From positions 7,171 through 69,009 of the forward strand of contig BRYA01000200.1 in the NCBI GenBank assembly GCA_030267965.1: DNA of 61,839 bases, in the 5' to 3' direction. The notes under the pieces were generated by a model that did not search any database, was not told where the DNA came from, and was given only the letters and a program-made list of their open reading frames with translations. This DNA comes from Triparma columacea. Its lineage: Eukaryota > Sar > Bolidophyceae > Parmales > Triparmaceae. This document shows, piece by piece, positions 11,019-23,547 of this stretch (position 1 is its first letter; the number at the start of each line of letters is the position of its first letter). The position numbers were made by a program, and so were the translations under genes.

Positions 11019-12551
11019 ATGTCGTTTCCCGCCCCAATGAAAGGCGACCATACCCTTCCTATCTCCTTTTCTAACAATGATCTTTCTCCTAAGTCTTCCC
11101 CGAGGTCATCTTCATATCAACCTGGACCTTCGTCCCCGTCTTCCTTCCCTCCCATTCAGAAGTCTTCTGAGTCGTCCATTTCTAGGATAATGCGTCGTGC
11201 ATCGTCCAGTAGTGTGGTTGTGACGACATTCGACGCTGCCTCGACGTATCACTTACAGTCTGGCAAGAAGAACAGGGGTCGTCGATCATCTTCAGTTGCC
11301 CTTCTGGACGAATCTGAGTGAGTCCCCTCCCACACCCGCCCCCGCCCTCCACAACCACCCTAACCCCCCACACCTCCCCCCAGACATGGCATCGAAAAGT
11401 GCCGTCGCAGGCGCTCTCTCTCTGAAGGTTCATTATCCGCCCCCACCGCCATCACCACCACCACCACCACCACCTCCTCAGCCTCTTCCTCTTCCTCTTT
11501 CTCCTCTCAAGACACAAACCCCCAATCGCCCAGTTACACTAACGATGCGATCTCATGGGGCGCTCTAACCGACGTTCGCTTCCACAGGGAAGGATCCTTC
11601 AGCCTCATATTCGAGGCCCGCCTCAACTCTGAACCCGTAATGGTGAAGCTGCTCAAGTATGACCATGACTTCATTGACGAGCACGCCTCGGACCTATTCT
11701 TGCAGGAGGCGGACTTGATACTGGACAACCCGGTCCCCTCTCCCTACGTGATTGACTTAATCGGCAGGGGGTCCATCCTCAAGGGCACTCCTTCCCGACC
11801 CTCCTTCATTGTCATGGAGAAGCTAACCGAGACCCTTTCGGATCGCCTTGCACGCATCCGCGCCAATAATCGGGGGGGTATCCTTCGTTCTCTCTCTTGG
11901 AAGAAATCTCACGACACCTGGGAGGCCTCCCTGAAGGCGCGCCTGACTACAATTCTCCAGATTGCAACGGCCCTCGCACACTGCCACACCCTTCTTTCGC
12001 CCACTTCCTGTGTGATTCACAGGGACGTGAACCCGTCGAACATTGGTTTCCGAGATGATGGTACAGCTGTGCTCTTTGACTTCAACAATGCCAAGCTCAT
12101 AGAACAGTACGACGCCACCAAGGGGGAGTTGCCGAGGGAGATGACAGGGGACGTCGGAAACCTTCGTTATCAGAGTCCCGAAATGACGTGCCATAATCCG
12201 ACAGGTTCTGGAACTGATGTGTATTCCTTTGCAATTCTTGCATGGGAGATTGCGTCACTGCAGGTGCCTTATGGAGAGGTGAGAATGGGCAAGAAGTAGT
12301 TCGGCATTGGTATTCTACACGCTAACGTTTAATCTCCCCCCCGCCTCCCCACGCAGACCCTCTCTACCAATGAATACCTTCTCCGTGTCGTAGAGGGTGG
12401 GGATCGCCCTGTGCTTAGTGACAAGGTTAGCTGGCCCTCACCTTTCCGTAATCTACTTTCGGACTGCTTCGCGGAGAACCAACTCGATAGGCCTCACATG
12501 GTGACAGTCACCGAGGCTTTGACACTCATCGTCAACAACTTTAACGAATAA
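11019..12551 (+). CDS. Protein kinase-like protein with DFN in place of DFG
   Basis: Exons 11019-11317, 11384-12278 and 12357-12551 give 462 residues. The first 150 residues are Ser-rich and disordered. The kinase domain runs from about residue 160. It has the ATP-anchoring Lys in VMVKLLK (about 188), the catalytic loop HRDVNPSN (about 312), DFNNAK where DFG is expected (about 332), GNLRYQSPE as the activation-segment end, DVYSFAILAWEI, and LLSDCFAEN with NQLDRPHM in the last lobe. The VAIK Lys, HRD Asp, Asn and metal-binding Asp are all kept, so activity is plausible despite Gly-to-Asn in DFG. No glycine-rich loop of the usual GxGxxG form is obvious. It resembles TKL-type kinases; the substrate is unknown. 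Confidence 0.85.
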
Positions 12552-12676
12552 TGCGGAAGAGGAAGAAGGAGGAAGAGGAAGCAAAACAGCATGGGAAAGA
12601 AGAGAGCTGACATTCACAACTGTAAACTGAAATACAACGAACAATAACGATCTGATATTAAACAACACTCTACTCT

Positions 12677-15600
12677 TTAGCATCCATCGACTCTTGCCAA
12701 CAAATTCTTGGCTCTCCCCCTTACGATCTCATCATCAAACACCGCCGCCCCCCCCACCGTAGCACCCTCAAATCCCGCAACCTCCTTCAAACCCACCACC
12801 GCCCCCTCTATCCCGCCCCCTTTTTCAGCCACCAAGTTCTCGCAGAAGCTGACGACGAAGTTCACCACCACCTTCATGTCACCCTCCCACCCCTCTCTCC
12901 CTTCCAACAGCAGCCTCAAGCATTCCAAAGCGTCTGCAATCGTCCCCTCCCTCCTGTCCCCCACTAGAAACCTCACACACATTACCACCATCTTTCTCCT
13001 GACTTCCTCCTCAAGCCCCCCCTCTCCACCCCTTAACAACCCCATCATGACCCCCAGCCCCTCTCCCAACCCCCCTCCGCCCCCAATCCTCCCCAAGCAA
13101 TAACGCCGCAACCTCTCCACCACCTCCTCCCCCCTCCCACCCATTTCGAAAACAACCCTCAGTTCCCTTTCAAATGCCCCCCCGCCCTCCCCGCCCCCAA
13201 ACCCTTCAGCCAACCAGCCGTTACTAACCAAACCACCAAACAGCCCAAGCGTCCCATTCTCCATCCCGATTCCACTCTCCACGTTTCCTCCTCCGCACGC
13301 GATCAAAAGGGCCCTACAATGCCTCCTAGCGCCCCTGACGACATCCTCGTCAGCGCAGCATAACCCCAACAACTTCACATCGTCCGCAAGGTCCGCCCTG
13401 CTAAAAACCCTCTCGCGGGCAAAGGGGCCGCTTGAGTTGCCTACAATCTTCCCCATAAAGTCCCTGATCTCCTTCAAGAAACCACCAAGCACTGCATCGG
13501 CGTACAACCCCTCATCGGCCCCCATGACCAGGAGGCACCCAAGAGCCCCGATAGCCATCTCCACATACCCGCGCTTCAACTGCTCCAGCTGGCTCCTGCC
13601 CTCAGGATTTATGAGATCCGCGTAGACAAACCACTTCAAGCCACCCATCAACCCCCACCCAACCTTCCCAAAAATCGTCAGAACTCCGCCATCCATTAAT
13701 TCCCTACAATCTACCAACACCCCACAGACCTTAACCAAAAAAACCGCTCTTCTCCAAACCTCCTTCTCCAACTTGCCCCTCAAAACCCGCCCCGTCCCCC
13801 CCTCCACTTCCCCCACCTCCACCAACACCTTACCCAACCTTGCCTCCACCCCACCCTCCTCCCCCTCCCTAACTAAAATCCCCCCGAAATCCCCAGCCAA
13901 CCTCCAAAGCGCCTCCCCCCCATCATCCAACCCCTTCCAACCCACGACACCTCCAACCAAACTCTTGAGCACCTCCAACCAGCCCCCCTTGACGAGTTCT
14001 CTGCAAGAATCAAATTCTCGCAAAGTGCACAACGCCACATTCACCTTCATCTCAACCTCACCAACGTAATCCAAATCATCGAATTTCTCGTTCTCCCCCC
14101 CTCCGACTAGCATGCCTTCCACGTCCTTCTTATAACTCAGAACTCCCACCTCGTGCATCCCCGCAAGCCCTCCCAGGAGCCCCACGAGTCCATCAAGCTG
14201 ACCCCTGGCAAGCGCCGATCCGCCCCCGCTGAACCCAAGCGCGTGCTTGCTATCGTCCCACCCCAAACCTTGCCTGCAACTTGGCTTTAAAACTCCTACC
14301 ATCTTTTTCACAGCATCGAAAACAACCCCCAAGCACTTGCTCCGCCCAACCTTATTCCTCAAAATGGCAGTGTCAGGGTCGAAGTCGCCCAGGTCACCAA
14401 ACTCGTCACCGACACTAACAGCCCCCCCGGAAGCCTCGAGAGATTCCCTTCGGTCGACCTTCAACGTCTTGAGAACCCACATGGTCACGCTTCTCAGCGC
14501 CGCGATGCAGCAACCGACGCTGGTCTCCCCGACCTCCCCGAGATCGATGCTCTTGCAAAGTTCGATGAAACAGTTCTTGAGTAAATCTGCGAAGTGTTCA
14601 AAGATGCTCAGCGCCTCTTCCCCTTCTTTCACTCCCCCCCTTGGTTTCCCCCCCAGCCAGCTGACCACCATCCCAATCTTGCTGCAGCAAATCGTCAGTG
14701 CCTGAGCGCAACGCACGCAGCTGCTGATTTGCTTGCCCCCCCCCCTCTTCACGGTACTATCGAAGAGCCCGATGCTGAGATGAGCGGGGAAGGGAGTTGT
14801 GGAGGGCGAAGCGACAATATCGAAGAAGTTAGCAACAAGAAACGCCACACTCGAACTCTTTCCGCGACTCGTCTAGCTCCTCTCTCCTTGCTCCGCCTCA
14901 CCTTCCCTGGAGCTCCTTTTCGTTGGCCATCGCCATGGCCTTGACCATAATCCTAAGGCACCTCCTCAGTCCCCTTAGCCCCCTGCTCCTGACCGCCTCG
15001 CCAACGCCCTCACCAGCGGCCATAATACTGTAAACTTGCATCCTGTGGACCTCCCTCTCAACGTTGACTATGCGCTCCTTTGAGGTCAAGAGCCTCTCAA
15101 CCTTCCTCCAAACTTCCTCACCGCCGTAATCATCTCCGAGGACCCCGCTCGAGCTCGCCGCCAGTATCATGCAAACCAGCATCTGCCTGTGCAGCGTGTT
15201 TCCGTCCTCTGACAGCCCCACGACGCCCTGCTTCACCCTGTTCCTTCTCGCCTTCCCGAGGGTCCCAATCTTTGCGAACCACGAATTTTGAATCGACAGC
15301 AGCGTCCTCGGGATCAAACGAGTAGGCTGCATGGAATCCAGCTTTGAAACGGCAGATAACTTGCCCTTGAAGAGCTGAATTATCGTCGAGGGGGAGGAGC
15401 CTTGGGGCTGAGCTACGAGAATGCGCTTCGCATCTTCCGCCAGGGCCCTGTACCAGCGTCTTCCTAACCTCAGATCTGGGAATTTGCTATCCTCAAGGGG
15501 GTCATGAGGCAGGTGAGATAGGATCATGGAGCTTCGACTTGACACCTTCGCCAGGAGGTTGAGGGCGCTCTCTCCGCCACTGCCCATGACACCGCTTGAA

Positions 15601-18600
15601 AACAGGGCTTCAACGTAGCTCAGCTCTCGCCGCAACTGGGCAAGGTGAGCCGGATCCAAACCCATGGGGATGCTCGCCTTGTTCAGGTCATTGTTTTTAA
15701 AGAACCTGTTGGATAGGACTCCAGCGTGAGATAGCAGGAGGGTCGTCAGGACATTCCAGCTCGCTCCGTTTTGCGGCTTGGTCCCGATAATTTGCTGTTG
15801 CGTACTCGAGGACGAAAAGTACGTGACGGCCCCGAAGACGAAGTAGGCCGCTGCGACCTCGTTCCTGGAAATGTTCAGCCCCATGGCCCTCAACACTTTT
15901 GTTTCGAAAACAGTAGCAAAAGAATCCATGAGGGACTCCTGGACGGCAGCGAGGGTGTCAAATAAAGACTCTAAGGGGCTGCGCCCGAGGCATATGGACT
16001 TCAAGACGGAGTTGACGTCAACGTCGGGGGAGTTTATTTCGTAAACTTGATAAAGCTGGTCGAGAATCGAAGAGATCGCAGTATCCACTACCTTCTGCTC
16101 GAACTGCGGTCGCCTAGGCTCGGACAGTGAGAGGGTTGTTATTTTCACGTCCAACAGGATAAGGAGAAGGTCGTTTTCAACGGAGGACGCGGCCAGGGGT
16201 TCGAGGATAGGGAGGAGAGAAGTGGCAAACGAGGGAGGAGATGAGAGGACGAGAGCCTTTAGAGCCTTGAGGAATTTAGTCAAAGGTATGGTCCTTGAGG
16301 GGAAGTTGGCTTTGAGGAACGTTGCTATCTGGGGGATCGAAGTGGGAGGCAGAGGAGGGGGCGCGGGAGGCGCGGAAGGTGTGACGGAGGGTGCAACTTG
16401 GGTTTCAACAGCACCATTTGGAGGAAGGATGGAAGCAAAGAAGGTGTCCGTGAGGTCATTGAGGTCCGGTGGTGATTGAATAGGCGCGTTCTCATTTCGG
16501 TGGGGCGGAGAGGGAGGGAGGGAGGAGGAGAAGGGCGACGAGGAGGTTGTGGAGGAGGAACGATTGGAACTTGTAGTCCTCTTCTGCTTCTTTTTGAAGG
16601 AGGTCGCGATGTCAACCCGGCGTCTTCTAGTGGGACGAGGGTCAGGCTCAATGTCACTGTCGGGGATGTCATCAAAGTCAACGTCTATGTTCTCATTGTT
16701 GGCCAGGAACCTCTCCATCATTTCCGTCGCATTTATTTTGGCAGGTTTGGGAGGGCGAGAATTTGGTTCTGTCGAGCGCCTTGACATCTTATATTTCTTG
16801 CCCTTAGAACGGCGGCTGCTAGATGAGATGCCACTTCTCTTGTAGTTGCCCCTGTTCTCCCTGTTCTCCCTATTCTCGTCTTCATTATCGTCTTCATTAT
16901 CGTCCTCATCATCTCGCCTTTGGGAAGACTTCCTACTACCACTCCTCCGGGAAGGTTTCCGACTTCGATCCCCCCTCCTCCTTTCCCCTTTCTTCTTCCT
17001 CCTCCTCCTCCTCGCTCCCTCCTCCTCCCTGTCCCTCTTCCTCTTCCTTATACTCCACTCCGTCTTCTCCACACCACCGTCCACCACGTTAGTCGCATGT
17101 TCGTGCTCTTCAAACGGCGGCAGCGATGTTACAGACGCTCGATCTGAGTTGCCGTCGCCTTCGTCGTCTCCGAGCCCGAACCCGTCATCGTTGTCGTCTC
17201 TGCCGTCGTTCCCATCTTGGGTCATGCCCGCCTGCTCAGCCTGGGTGAACCCAAACCTCGACGAGGCCCAAGACGAGAACTCAAGGAGGTGATCCTTGCA
17301 ACCTTGGAGGACCTCCTCGACCTCACCTTCTAAAGCGTCGAACTCCATGTCAGTGGTCTCGAGCTTTAGCGACCAGTTCCTCTCGGTTTTCCTGTGTTCC
17401 CTGCCCCCCCTGCCGTGCAATTTCCTGAGAATCTCACGGAGGAAGTCCCGCCCTTCCCGGCCTAGCACAACCTTGTACTTTTCGAAAAGCTTGAGGTTCT
17501 CGGCCTCGAGGTTGTGGAGCTCGTCTAGAGTTAAAGTTGGGGAGTTCAGAAGAGACCGCGTTGATCTACGGGGGAGGAGCAAAGGGACGACCCGAAGGGT
17601 TAGCAAGATGACTCGAGTTAGAGGCGACGCTTTAAAATTCTCACCTCTTGAACCTGCTCAACCTCAACCTGCAGTCCGGCAGCGTGCTGTTTGAGAGCTT
17701 GGAGAGTTCCTTCTTGAAAAGTGGCAGGAGCTCCTTGTACGGGACGGAACGGAGCTTCGAGGTAAGGTCATCGCAGTCCTGAGGGAGGCGCGAAGCGTCT
17801 CCTTCGGGCTGAATGAAGTTGTTGCCGGAGTTGGATTCGAGGGACGATATTGAGGAGTACGATGATTGGGAGGAGTCCGAGTAGGAGTCAGAGGGGACGT
17901 CATCGTCCTGAAACTTGGAGACGAGCTCAGAGGTGTCGTCGGAGGACGACGAGGAGGAAGATTCGTCGGCGTCAGCGACAATGTCAGCGAACATGGCGCC
18001 AATCTCGTTCGTGTACTTGTACTTTGAGGCTCGTTTGTGGGGACGTTCGTTTTCGGAGGAGGAAGAAGAGGAGGACATGAAGTCGTCGGGGTTGGTGCTA
18101 GCTGCGCTTGCGTTCCAAAGTCGCAACATCTCAGATGACGAGGCGTGAGTGGCAGAAGATTTCTTTCTCGCCTTGGGGAAGGTAGGGGTGAGGAGGGAAG
18201 GTGGGTTAGCATTGCACAAGCACATTGTACTATGACCTACTGCTTTGCACTCACTTCTCTTCTCTTTCTTCTAAGTTTTGACTTCCTTCTCCTCTCCTTC
18301 TCCTTCTCCTCCTCCTTCTCCTTCCCCCCCTCCCTAGCCATTTGCTCCTCCTTCCTCTGCACAAGTTCAACAACCCTCCTCTCCTCTTCCTCCCTCTGTA
18401 TTCTCTCTCTCTCCTCCCTCCCCTCCTCCCACCTCCAGTCACACTCCCCGCAGTCGCGCCTCAAGGAGCCACAGCGAGTGCACCTCCCAGTCCCACCCCT
18501 CCCCTTGGTCCCCAACACAACTGTGGAGTTGATGATATCCTTGACCTCCAACCACTCTACCGCGACCCTCTTCTCCCTGGTACGTTCTACCGGGTACAGC

Positions 18601-18749
18601 ACGTCGACGTGTGATACCTTGCCTGAGAGGGAGCTGTCAGCATCGTAATGGAGGTGAGTTATTCTTCCGACACCACCAGGCTTATTAATACCGGGCCAAG
18701 TACGCGAGGCAACCACACACATCGTTCCAACAGTCAACGAAGATGTCAT
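12677..18749 (-). CDS. Large protein with Tudor-like N-terminus and zinc knuckle; possible MMS22/Mus7 relative
   Basis: Exons 18255-18749, 17645-18171, 14902-17565 and 12677-14774 keep phase and give 1927 residues. The first 70 residues (VASRTWPGINKPGGVGRI, then SHVDVLYPV and VAVEWLEV) look like a Tudor/chromo-barrel fold. A CxxC-x6-CxxC knuckle (CTRCGSLRRDCGEC) and a Glu/Lys/Arg coiled coil follow. Next come Ser/Asp-rich and Arg-rich disordered stretches, then more than 1000 mostly helical, Leu-rich residues with little low complexity. These features suggest a nuclear chromatin or DNA-repair scaffold. The acidic DEFGDLGDFDPD segment late in the protein faintly recalls the MMS22/Mus7 family, but I could not confirm this. 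The two long ORFs are joined by an intron at 14775-14901 that agrees in phase, so they are one gene. Confidence 0.72.
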
Positions 18750-19000
18750 AGTAAAACGATGGCGTGGTAAGGGAGAGAGGAAGCGGAGGAAAGGAGGTGG
18801 AGGGAATGTGTTGGGCGCGGAGGGAGGAGAAAAATATAAAGCTAACGGGTATATCTATGTCTTTATATCTTGTTTGAAAGTTGAGTGTTAGTAGAGGGTG
18901 TATTATAAGCACTCAACGGGCAGAATATATTCTATGAGGAAAAAATACGAAAAAAGAAAAGTCTCAGGGATCTGGGGAGCAAGAAAAGCACAAGCCAAGC

Positions 19001-19918
19001 ATGCCTTCTTTACTCTTCATACTTACGCTTTTGAGCTGCCTTCTATCGACAGACGGGTATTTACCTTCACATATGGCCATGGTTAGGGCATCTAGGTGAG
19101 GAAAGTAGATTTTGAGAGATTTTAACAACACTGTGATGACCTCGACCTTTATGGAGTGTTGAGAAATGTACTTAAATTGAAGATATCGGAAGACATATGA
19201 TGTTTCTATCCTCTTTAATGATATCAGTTTAGGCTTACACCAACTGTTGTACTCCTTGATTTCCAAAACACCCCCAAAATCACTTCACTGCAGATCATTC
19301 ACATCATCACATTCCACAATAAAGCCAAGTCAGACACGTCGCCTCACGACTTCCCTGAGGGATATAGTATCACCGTTCTCCGAGGGTGAGGGTGGCGCAA
19401 GTCCCCCCAGCGAAAGCAGCGTTACCCAGGATGAGTTGGAGGGTCCTCTAGACTTGACCCTTGAGAATGTTGAGGCCGTACTCGACGAGATGCGTCCCTA
19501 CCTAATATCAGACGGTGGTAACGTCAAGGTAAACGAGATCGACGGCCCCATCGTAAGGCTCGAGCTCGTCGGTGAGTGCGGGACCTGCCCCAGCAGCACT
19601 CAGACCATGAAGATGGGTCTTGAGAGGAAGCTCAAGGAGCTAATCCCCGAGATATCAGAGGTCATCCAGGCCATCCCCGAGGGGCCCTCACTCGAGAGGG
19701 AGCAGGTCGACAAGGTCCTCGAGTCCGTCCGTCCCTTCCTGGCAGTCGCAGGCGGTTCCATCGAGGTCATGGGAATCGTGGGGGTTGGGGGGAGCCAACC
19801 TACAGTCACGCTCAAGATGGAGGGAGCGAGCAGCACGCTGCAGAGCGTCAAGCTTGAGATCGCGCAGAGGATACAGAGACACTTCATGAGCCCGGGGCTT
19901 AGGGTGGACTGGGAGTGA
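19001..19918 (+). CDS. Plastid NFU-type iron-sulfur cluster scaffold
   Basis: Exons 19001-19095 and 19294-19918 give 239 residues. Exon 1 encodes a hydrophobic signal peptide (MPSLLFILTLLSCLLS). The junction gives RASRSFTSSHSTIK, a Ser/Thr-rich basic stretch, so together this is a bipartite plastid presequence. Two NifU C-terminal domains follow. The first (about residues 85-155) has the cluster-binding CGTCPSS. The second (about 165-235) keeps the fold pattern (VLESVRPFLAVAGGSIEV) but lacks the CxxC. One active plus one degenerate domain is the layout of chloroplast NFU1-3, which hand [4Fe-4S] or [2Fe-2S] clusters to photosystem I and other plastid proteins. The identification is strong. It is an independent transcription unit. 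Confidence 0.92.
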
Positions 19919-20007
19919 GGGGAGGATTAATCATTTTTTAAATTGCTTTTTCTCAAAAGGCAAGGCTCTTGTTTATCTTTCAAAGTCTCCCCCCCCTTCA
20001 CGTCCTT

Positions 20008-22687
20008 TCACGCCCTCAGTATTTCTTGCATAGCCCCCGTCCCCCAGCATTCCTCTCCCCCTCTCCCCTTCCATTCCTTTATGCATTCCCTAATTTGTTC
20101 CTTCGCTCTTACTTCCCCTCCCCCTCCCTCCTCCACGCATTTAGCCGCGTACGCGGACGCGTCGACGCGGAGGGAGTGGTGGGGGAGGGACAGGAGGGGT
20201 GATGGGATGTGGGAGAAGAGGAAGTGGAGGACCGTGCTTACCCTGCGAAGAGAGAAGGGGTGGGTGGGGGGGGGGGGGAATTACGCTGTTAGTTTCCCAA
20301 GTCTCCCCGGACCTTAAGTCTGCGAATAAAAACTCACCTGACGTCCCTGGGCCAGGTTTGTTTCTCCCTGACCTCCTTCCACGTCCCCTTCTCCCAAAGC
20401 ACGAGTTCCTTTAGTGCCTTGAGTTCCCTCCCCGCCCTCCCCTCCATAACTTCCTCCCCCTCAACCAGCCCCGAGACCTTGAGGGTAAGGTCGGTGATTG
20501 GATTGAGGAACTCTAGTGGCTGTTTCCTCTCCAGGAATGTTCTGGTAATCTCCTCTTCTACGCATAGCGTAACAAGTTTAACCATGAATCTCTTCGCCCT
20601 CCCTCCCCTAAGTTTCCCCCTCCATTCCTCCACCTTATCCTCCCACCCTTTCCCCAAGCACTCCTTCCTGGCCCTCTTCATTGCCCCGGTCTCCATGAAG
20701 TCCCCGACTTCCCTGACCTTGCGAGTACCTGAACCAAGCCAACCCTTAACCATCTCGGCAGTACGGTAATCGTCCTTACCAACAGCCGTACCATACCTCT
20801 CAATGAATACCTAGTACATGGTGTAAGGGGGNNNNNNNNNNNNNNNNNNNNNNNNNNNNNNNNNNNNNNNNNNNNNAGGGGATAGTGTTGCGTAATATTT
20901 AGTGTTAGTCTCCCCTAAAGTATTGTCCCCTGCTTCCCCTGTGTTTTCCTTCAGGTAGTTTCCCTCGCCCCTCCTTCCCCTCACCTTCTCCCCCATCCCT
21001 TCCATCCCTTTCTCGATTTCGTCCATAACAATCATGACCTTCCATTCCTGTCCTCCTCTCCCATACCCTCCCCTCGCGTTCATCGCCAAAGCCTGTGCGG
21101 CGGAAACTATGATAGAACAACACTCGGGTGCTAACTCCTTACCACCCCCTGAGGTACCGCGGGGATCGGAGGAGGATAGGACATCGGTGAACTCTGATAC
21201 TAGTCTCTTAACGTCGTAGCCCGAGGGTAGTCTGGGTAGGGGCTCGTGGTCGTTCTGTGTGTGTTTGTCCTCCAATTCGAGTTTCGGGAACATTAAATTT
21301 ACGAGTGATATAAGCTTTCCCCTCGTTCTCCTTTCCCAAGCTTCCCTGATCGGTCCTAGGGTGTTGCTACCGTCCCACCCCCCGTCCGTACCGGTCCCCC
21401 CAGTCTCAGAACCCTGTTCGCTGGTGGAATTTATTTCGAACCAACCGAGAAACTCGTCTTTTGATACACCCCTCTCACCCCCCTTCTCCCCTATCGTCGT
21501 CATCGTCGTCGTCGTCGTTGTTCCTCCCCCCCCAAACGCTCTCCTAATTCTCGGGTATTCCCCCGCCCACCATACCTCTTCTTTCTCCACTCCTTTCCTC
21601 CATCCCTCCTTAACAATCTCATCCGCTTCTTTCTTCCACTCCTCGTGTTTCCCTCCCCCCTCCCACCCCGCTCCAACAGCCGCATTCCAAACCCCGTATA
21701 CACCGTTACCACCATCCCTGAATGTGTTAGATAGTTCCTCCCAAACCCTACCTCTACCTCTGGCTTCTTTATTACACGTAGTTTCGCTTGGTACGTTAGT
21801 AGTTTCCATACCCCCCATACCCTCAACACCAGCCATACCAACGTCTACGTAATCCTCCCACCCTTTTCCCGAGGTCCCGATTTCCATATCTCTACCTTTT
21901 CTTTCGATTCTAAAAACGTCTGTATAAACCGCAACTCCCTCCTTAACAATCCCCATGTTGATATCCTTGTAATAACAAAACACATCATCCCAACCTGACA
22001 CTGCTTGCGTAACACGAGCGTACAATGGTAACGTTACACTCCCTGATTTACCCCCTGTGTTCTTCACACCTGTGAAACAGATTTTAAGTATCTCCGACCT
22101 TAATGTTTTGGCGTTGGATAATATGGTGGAACCGTAGGTTAACGATGTTAGTGTAGGGTTGGAAGAACTGACTTCATAGATGTCTCTAATAGCGTAGGAT
22201 ATCCTAAGTAGGTCGGGGAGTGGTAGTTTTGACGTTTGTGTAGTTGTTGACGTTATCTGGTTGTGGAGTTGGGTTAACTTTGAGAGGGATCGGGAGAGGG
22301 TGCTTAGATGGAGGAGGTTTGAACAGAGGGTGTTGGAGGTGCTGATGGAGTTTAGGAGAGTTGGGAGGGAGCTTGTTAGGGGGGTTAGGGGAGGACGGAG
22401 GTGGGAGGTTGAGGTAAGGAGGGTTTGGGAGGGGGCGGAGAGCTGGGAGGGAGTGGGGGAATGGAGTGGGGGAATGGAGGGGAGGCGAGGAGCGGAGGCG
22501 AGGAGCGAAGTGCCGAGTGTGTGAGGTGGTTTGGAATCGGGTAGTGGGGGGTGTTGAAGAGTGATTGTTAGGTGTGTGTTGTTTGTTCCTCAGTATGGTT
22601 GTTTGGCAGCCACTTTGCTGTTGCTGGCGTTTAATCATTGCGCGTGTCTCCGAAATGCACGTCGCATATCATACCTGGGTTGAACAT
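20008..22687 (-). CDS. COG5: Conserved oligomeric Golgi complex subunit 5
   Basis: Subunit of the COG tether for intra-Golgi retrograde vesicles. Exons: 22675-22687 (13 coding bases), about 20878-22588, 20338-20810 and 20008-20242. The N-terminal part is a long Leu-rich helical array (SNLLHLSTLSRSLSKLTQLH). The middle has IREAWERRTRGKLISLVNLMFP spread over two helices, followed by a DVLSSS/SIIVSAAQALAMN region. The C-terminal exon gives VLHFLFSHIPSPLLSLP, matching the family's VLHHLYSR...SP motif. A run of 45 N (20832-20876) falls in or beside the second-last intron, so the exon end before it cannot be placed. The tiny first exon (ATG at 22687) is inferred only from phase; the true start could be elsewhere. 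Confidence 0.74.
20832..20876. other. Assembly gap (45 N)
   Basis: An unresolved run of N lies inside the COG5 gene, between the exon ending YYATLSP and the exon that begins after a TAG acceptor at 20811-20813. True length is unknown. Confidence 0.99.
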
Positions 22688-22801
22688 TATGGGTTATCTC
22701 TTCACTGGAACAACAAAACACAAGTTAGCCCTCCTCCCTTCGCCCCCCCTCCTCTGCTCTCTATCTTAGTGTCTTAGTGTGTCTGTGTGATAGTGTCTTA
22801 C

Positions 22802-23038
22802 CTGTTTCTCCCTCTGCATCTTGCATCCTTGTACAAGTTGTGTCATGTTAGTCCTAATGCAGGCTTCAATCTCTTTTTTGATCTTTTGCTTTTCTTCTAA
22901 AATCTCTTCCATGCTCAGTAGGGTTTGTTGCTGTTGTTGGTTTTGTTGCGGCTGTGAGGATGAGGAGGATGGAGATGCAGGTGACGGAGATGCTGGTGAT
23001 GGATAGGCTGGTGGAGGAGAACTTGTTGTTGGTGTCAT
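22802..23038 (-). CDS. Short Gln-rich coiled-coil exon, small gene or lost COG5 5' exon
   Basis: ATG 23038 opens a 79-codon exon ending at a good GTAAG donor (phase 0). It encodes a Pro/Ser/Gln-rich head, then MEEILEEKQKIKKEIEACI and NMTQLVQGCKMQREKQ, a clear amphipathic helix. The next usable acceptor (CAG before 22715) leads at once to TGA, which would make a complete 79-residue protein. The helix also resembles the first coil of COG5, and its position just 5' of COG5 fits. I could not join it to COG5 in phase without an unseen exon. The head lies over a TG/CA microsatellite at about 23036-23062. Confidence 0.42.
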
Positions 23039-23062
23039 TGTGTGTGTGTGTGTGTGTGGGTG

Positions 23063-23547
23063 TGTTTGTAGGGGATTTGAAAAGGGGAAGTGACAAGGGG
23101 ATGTGTGTAACAAGGGGATGTGGATGTGTGTGTAAGGAGGGACTGGCCTTGGACTTAGCGGGGAGATTGAGTAATTGAGGGAAGATTATATCTTGATGTA
23201 TTGATGTTATAGATTATATAGATGTAGCAGATGATGTATTTATGACGTATTGTGAGGTGTATATCGTTCAATTTGTTATATTATGTATACTCAAAGATAA
23301 AAAGACGGATTTGGAATTAATTCGAGGATTTTTTCTCCTTTTCTCCATCCATTTTTGAGGGCTCTTTTAAACACATTTATCGTTTTTATTCCTACACATA
23401 TACCTATATATACACACACCCACTATATATACACACACAAACACACATACACACCCTAAACCCCTCTAATCAGCAATTGTCAACTGTCACACCGACTTTT
23501 TCACGCAGACACAAAACACTTCTTTCTTATCATCCATAGCAACAAAC
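23063..23547. other. Intergenic region with AT- and CA-rich stretches
   Basis: Between the divergent 22.8-23.0 kb exon and the p24-like gene there is an AT-rich stretch (about 23180-23300) and then TATATA/CACACA-rich DNA (23395-23455). No ORF or RNA gene was recognised. It probably holds both promoters. Confidence 0.5.

Noticed and set aside
22204..22638. Pro-rich 144-codon frame in the COG5 5' region
   Set aside because: The frame one base off gives the Leu-rich helices expected for COG5 and stays open into the rest of the gene.
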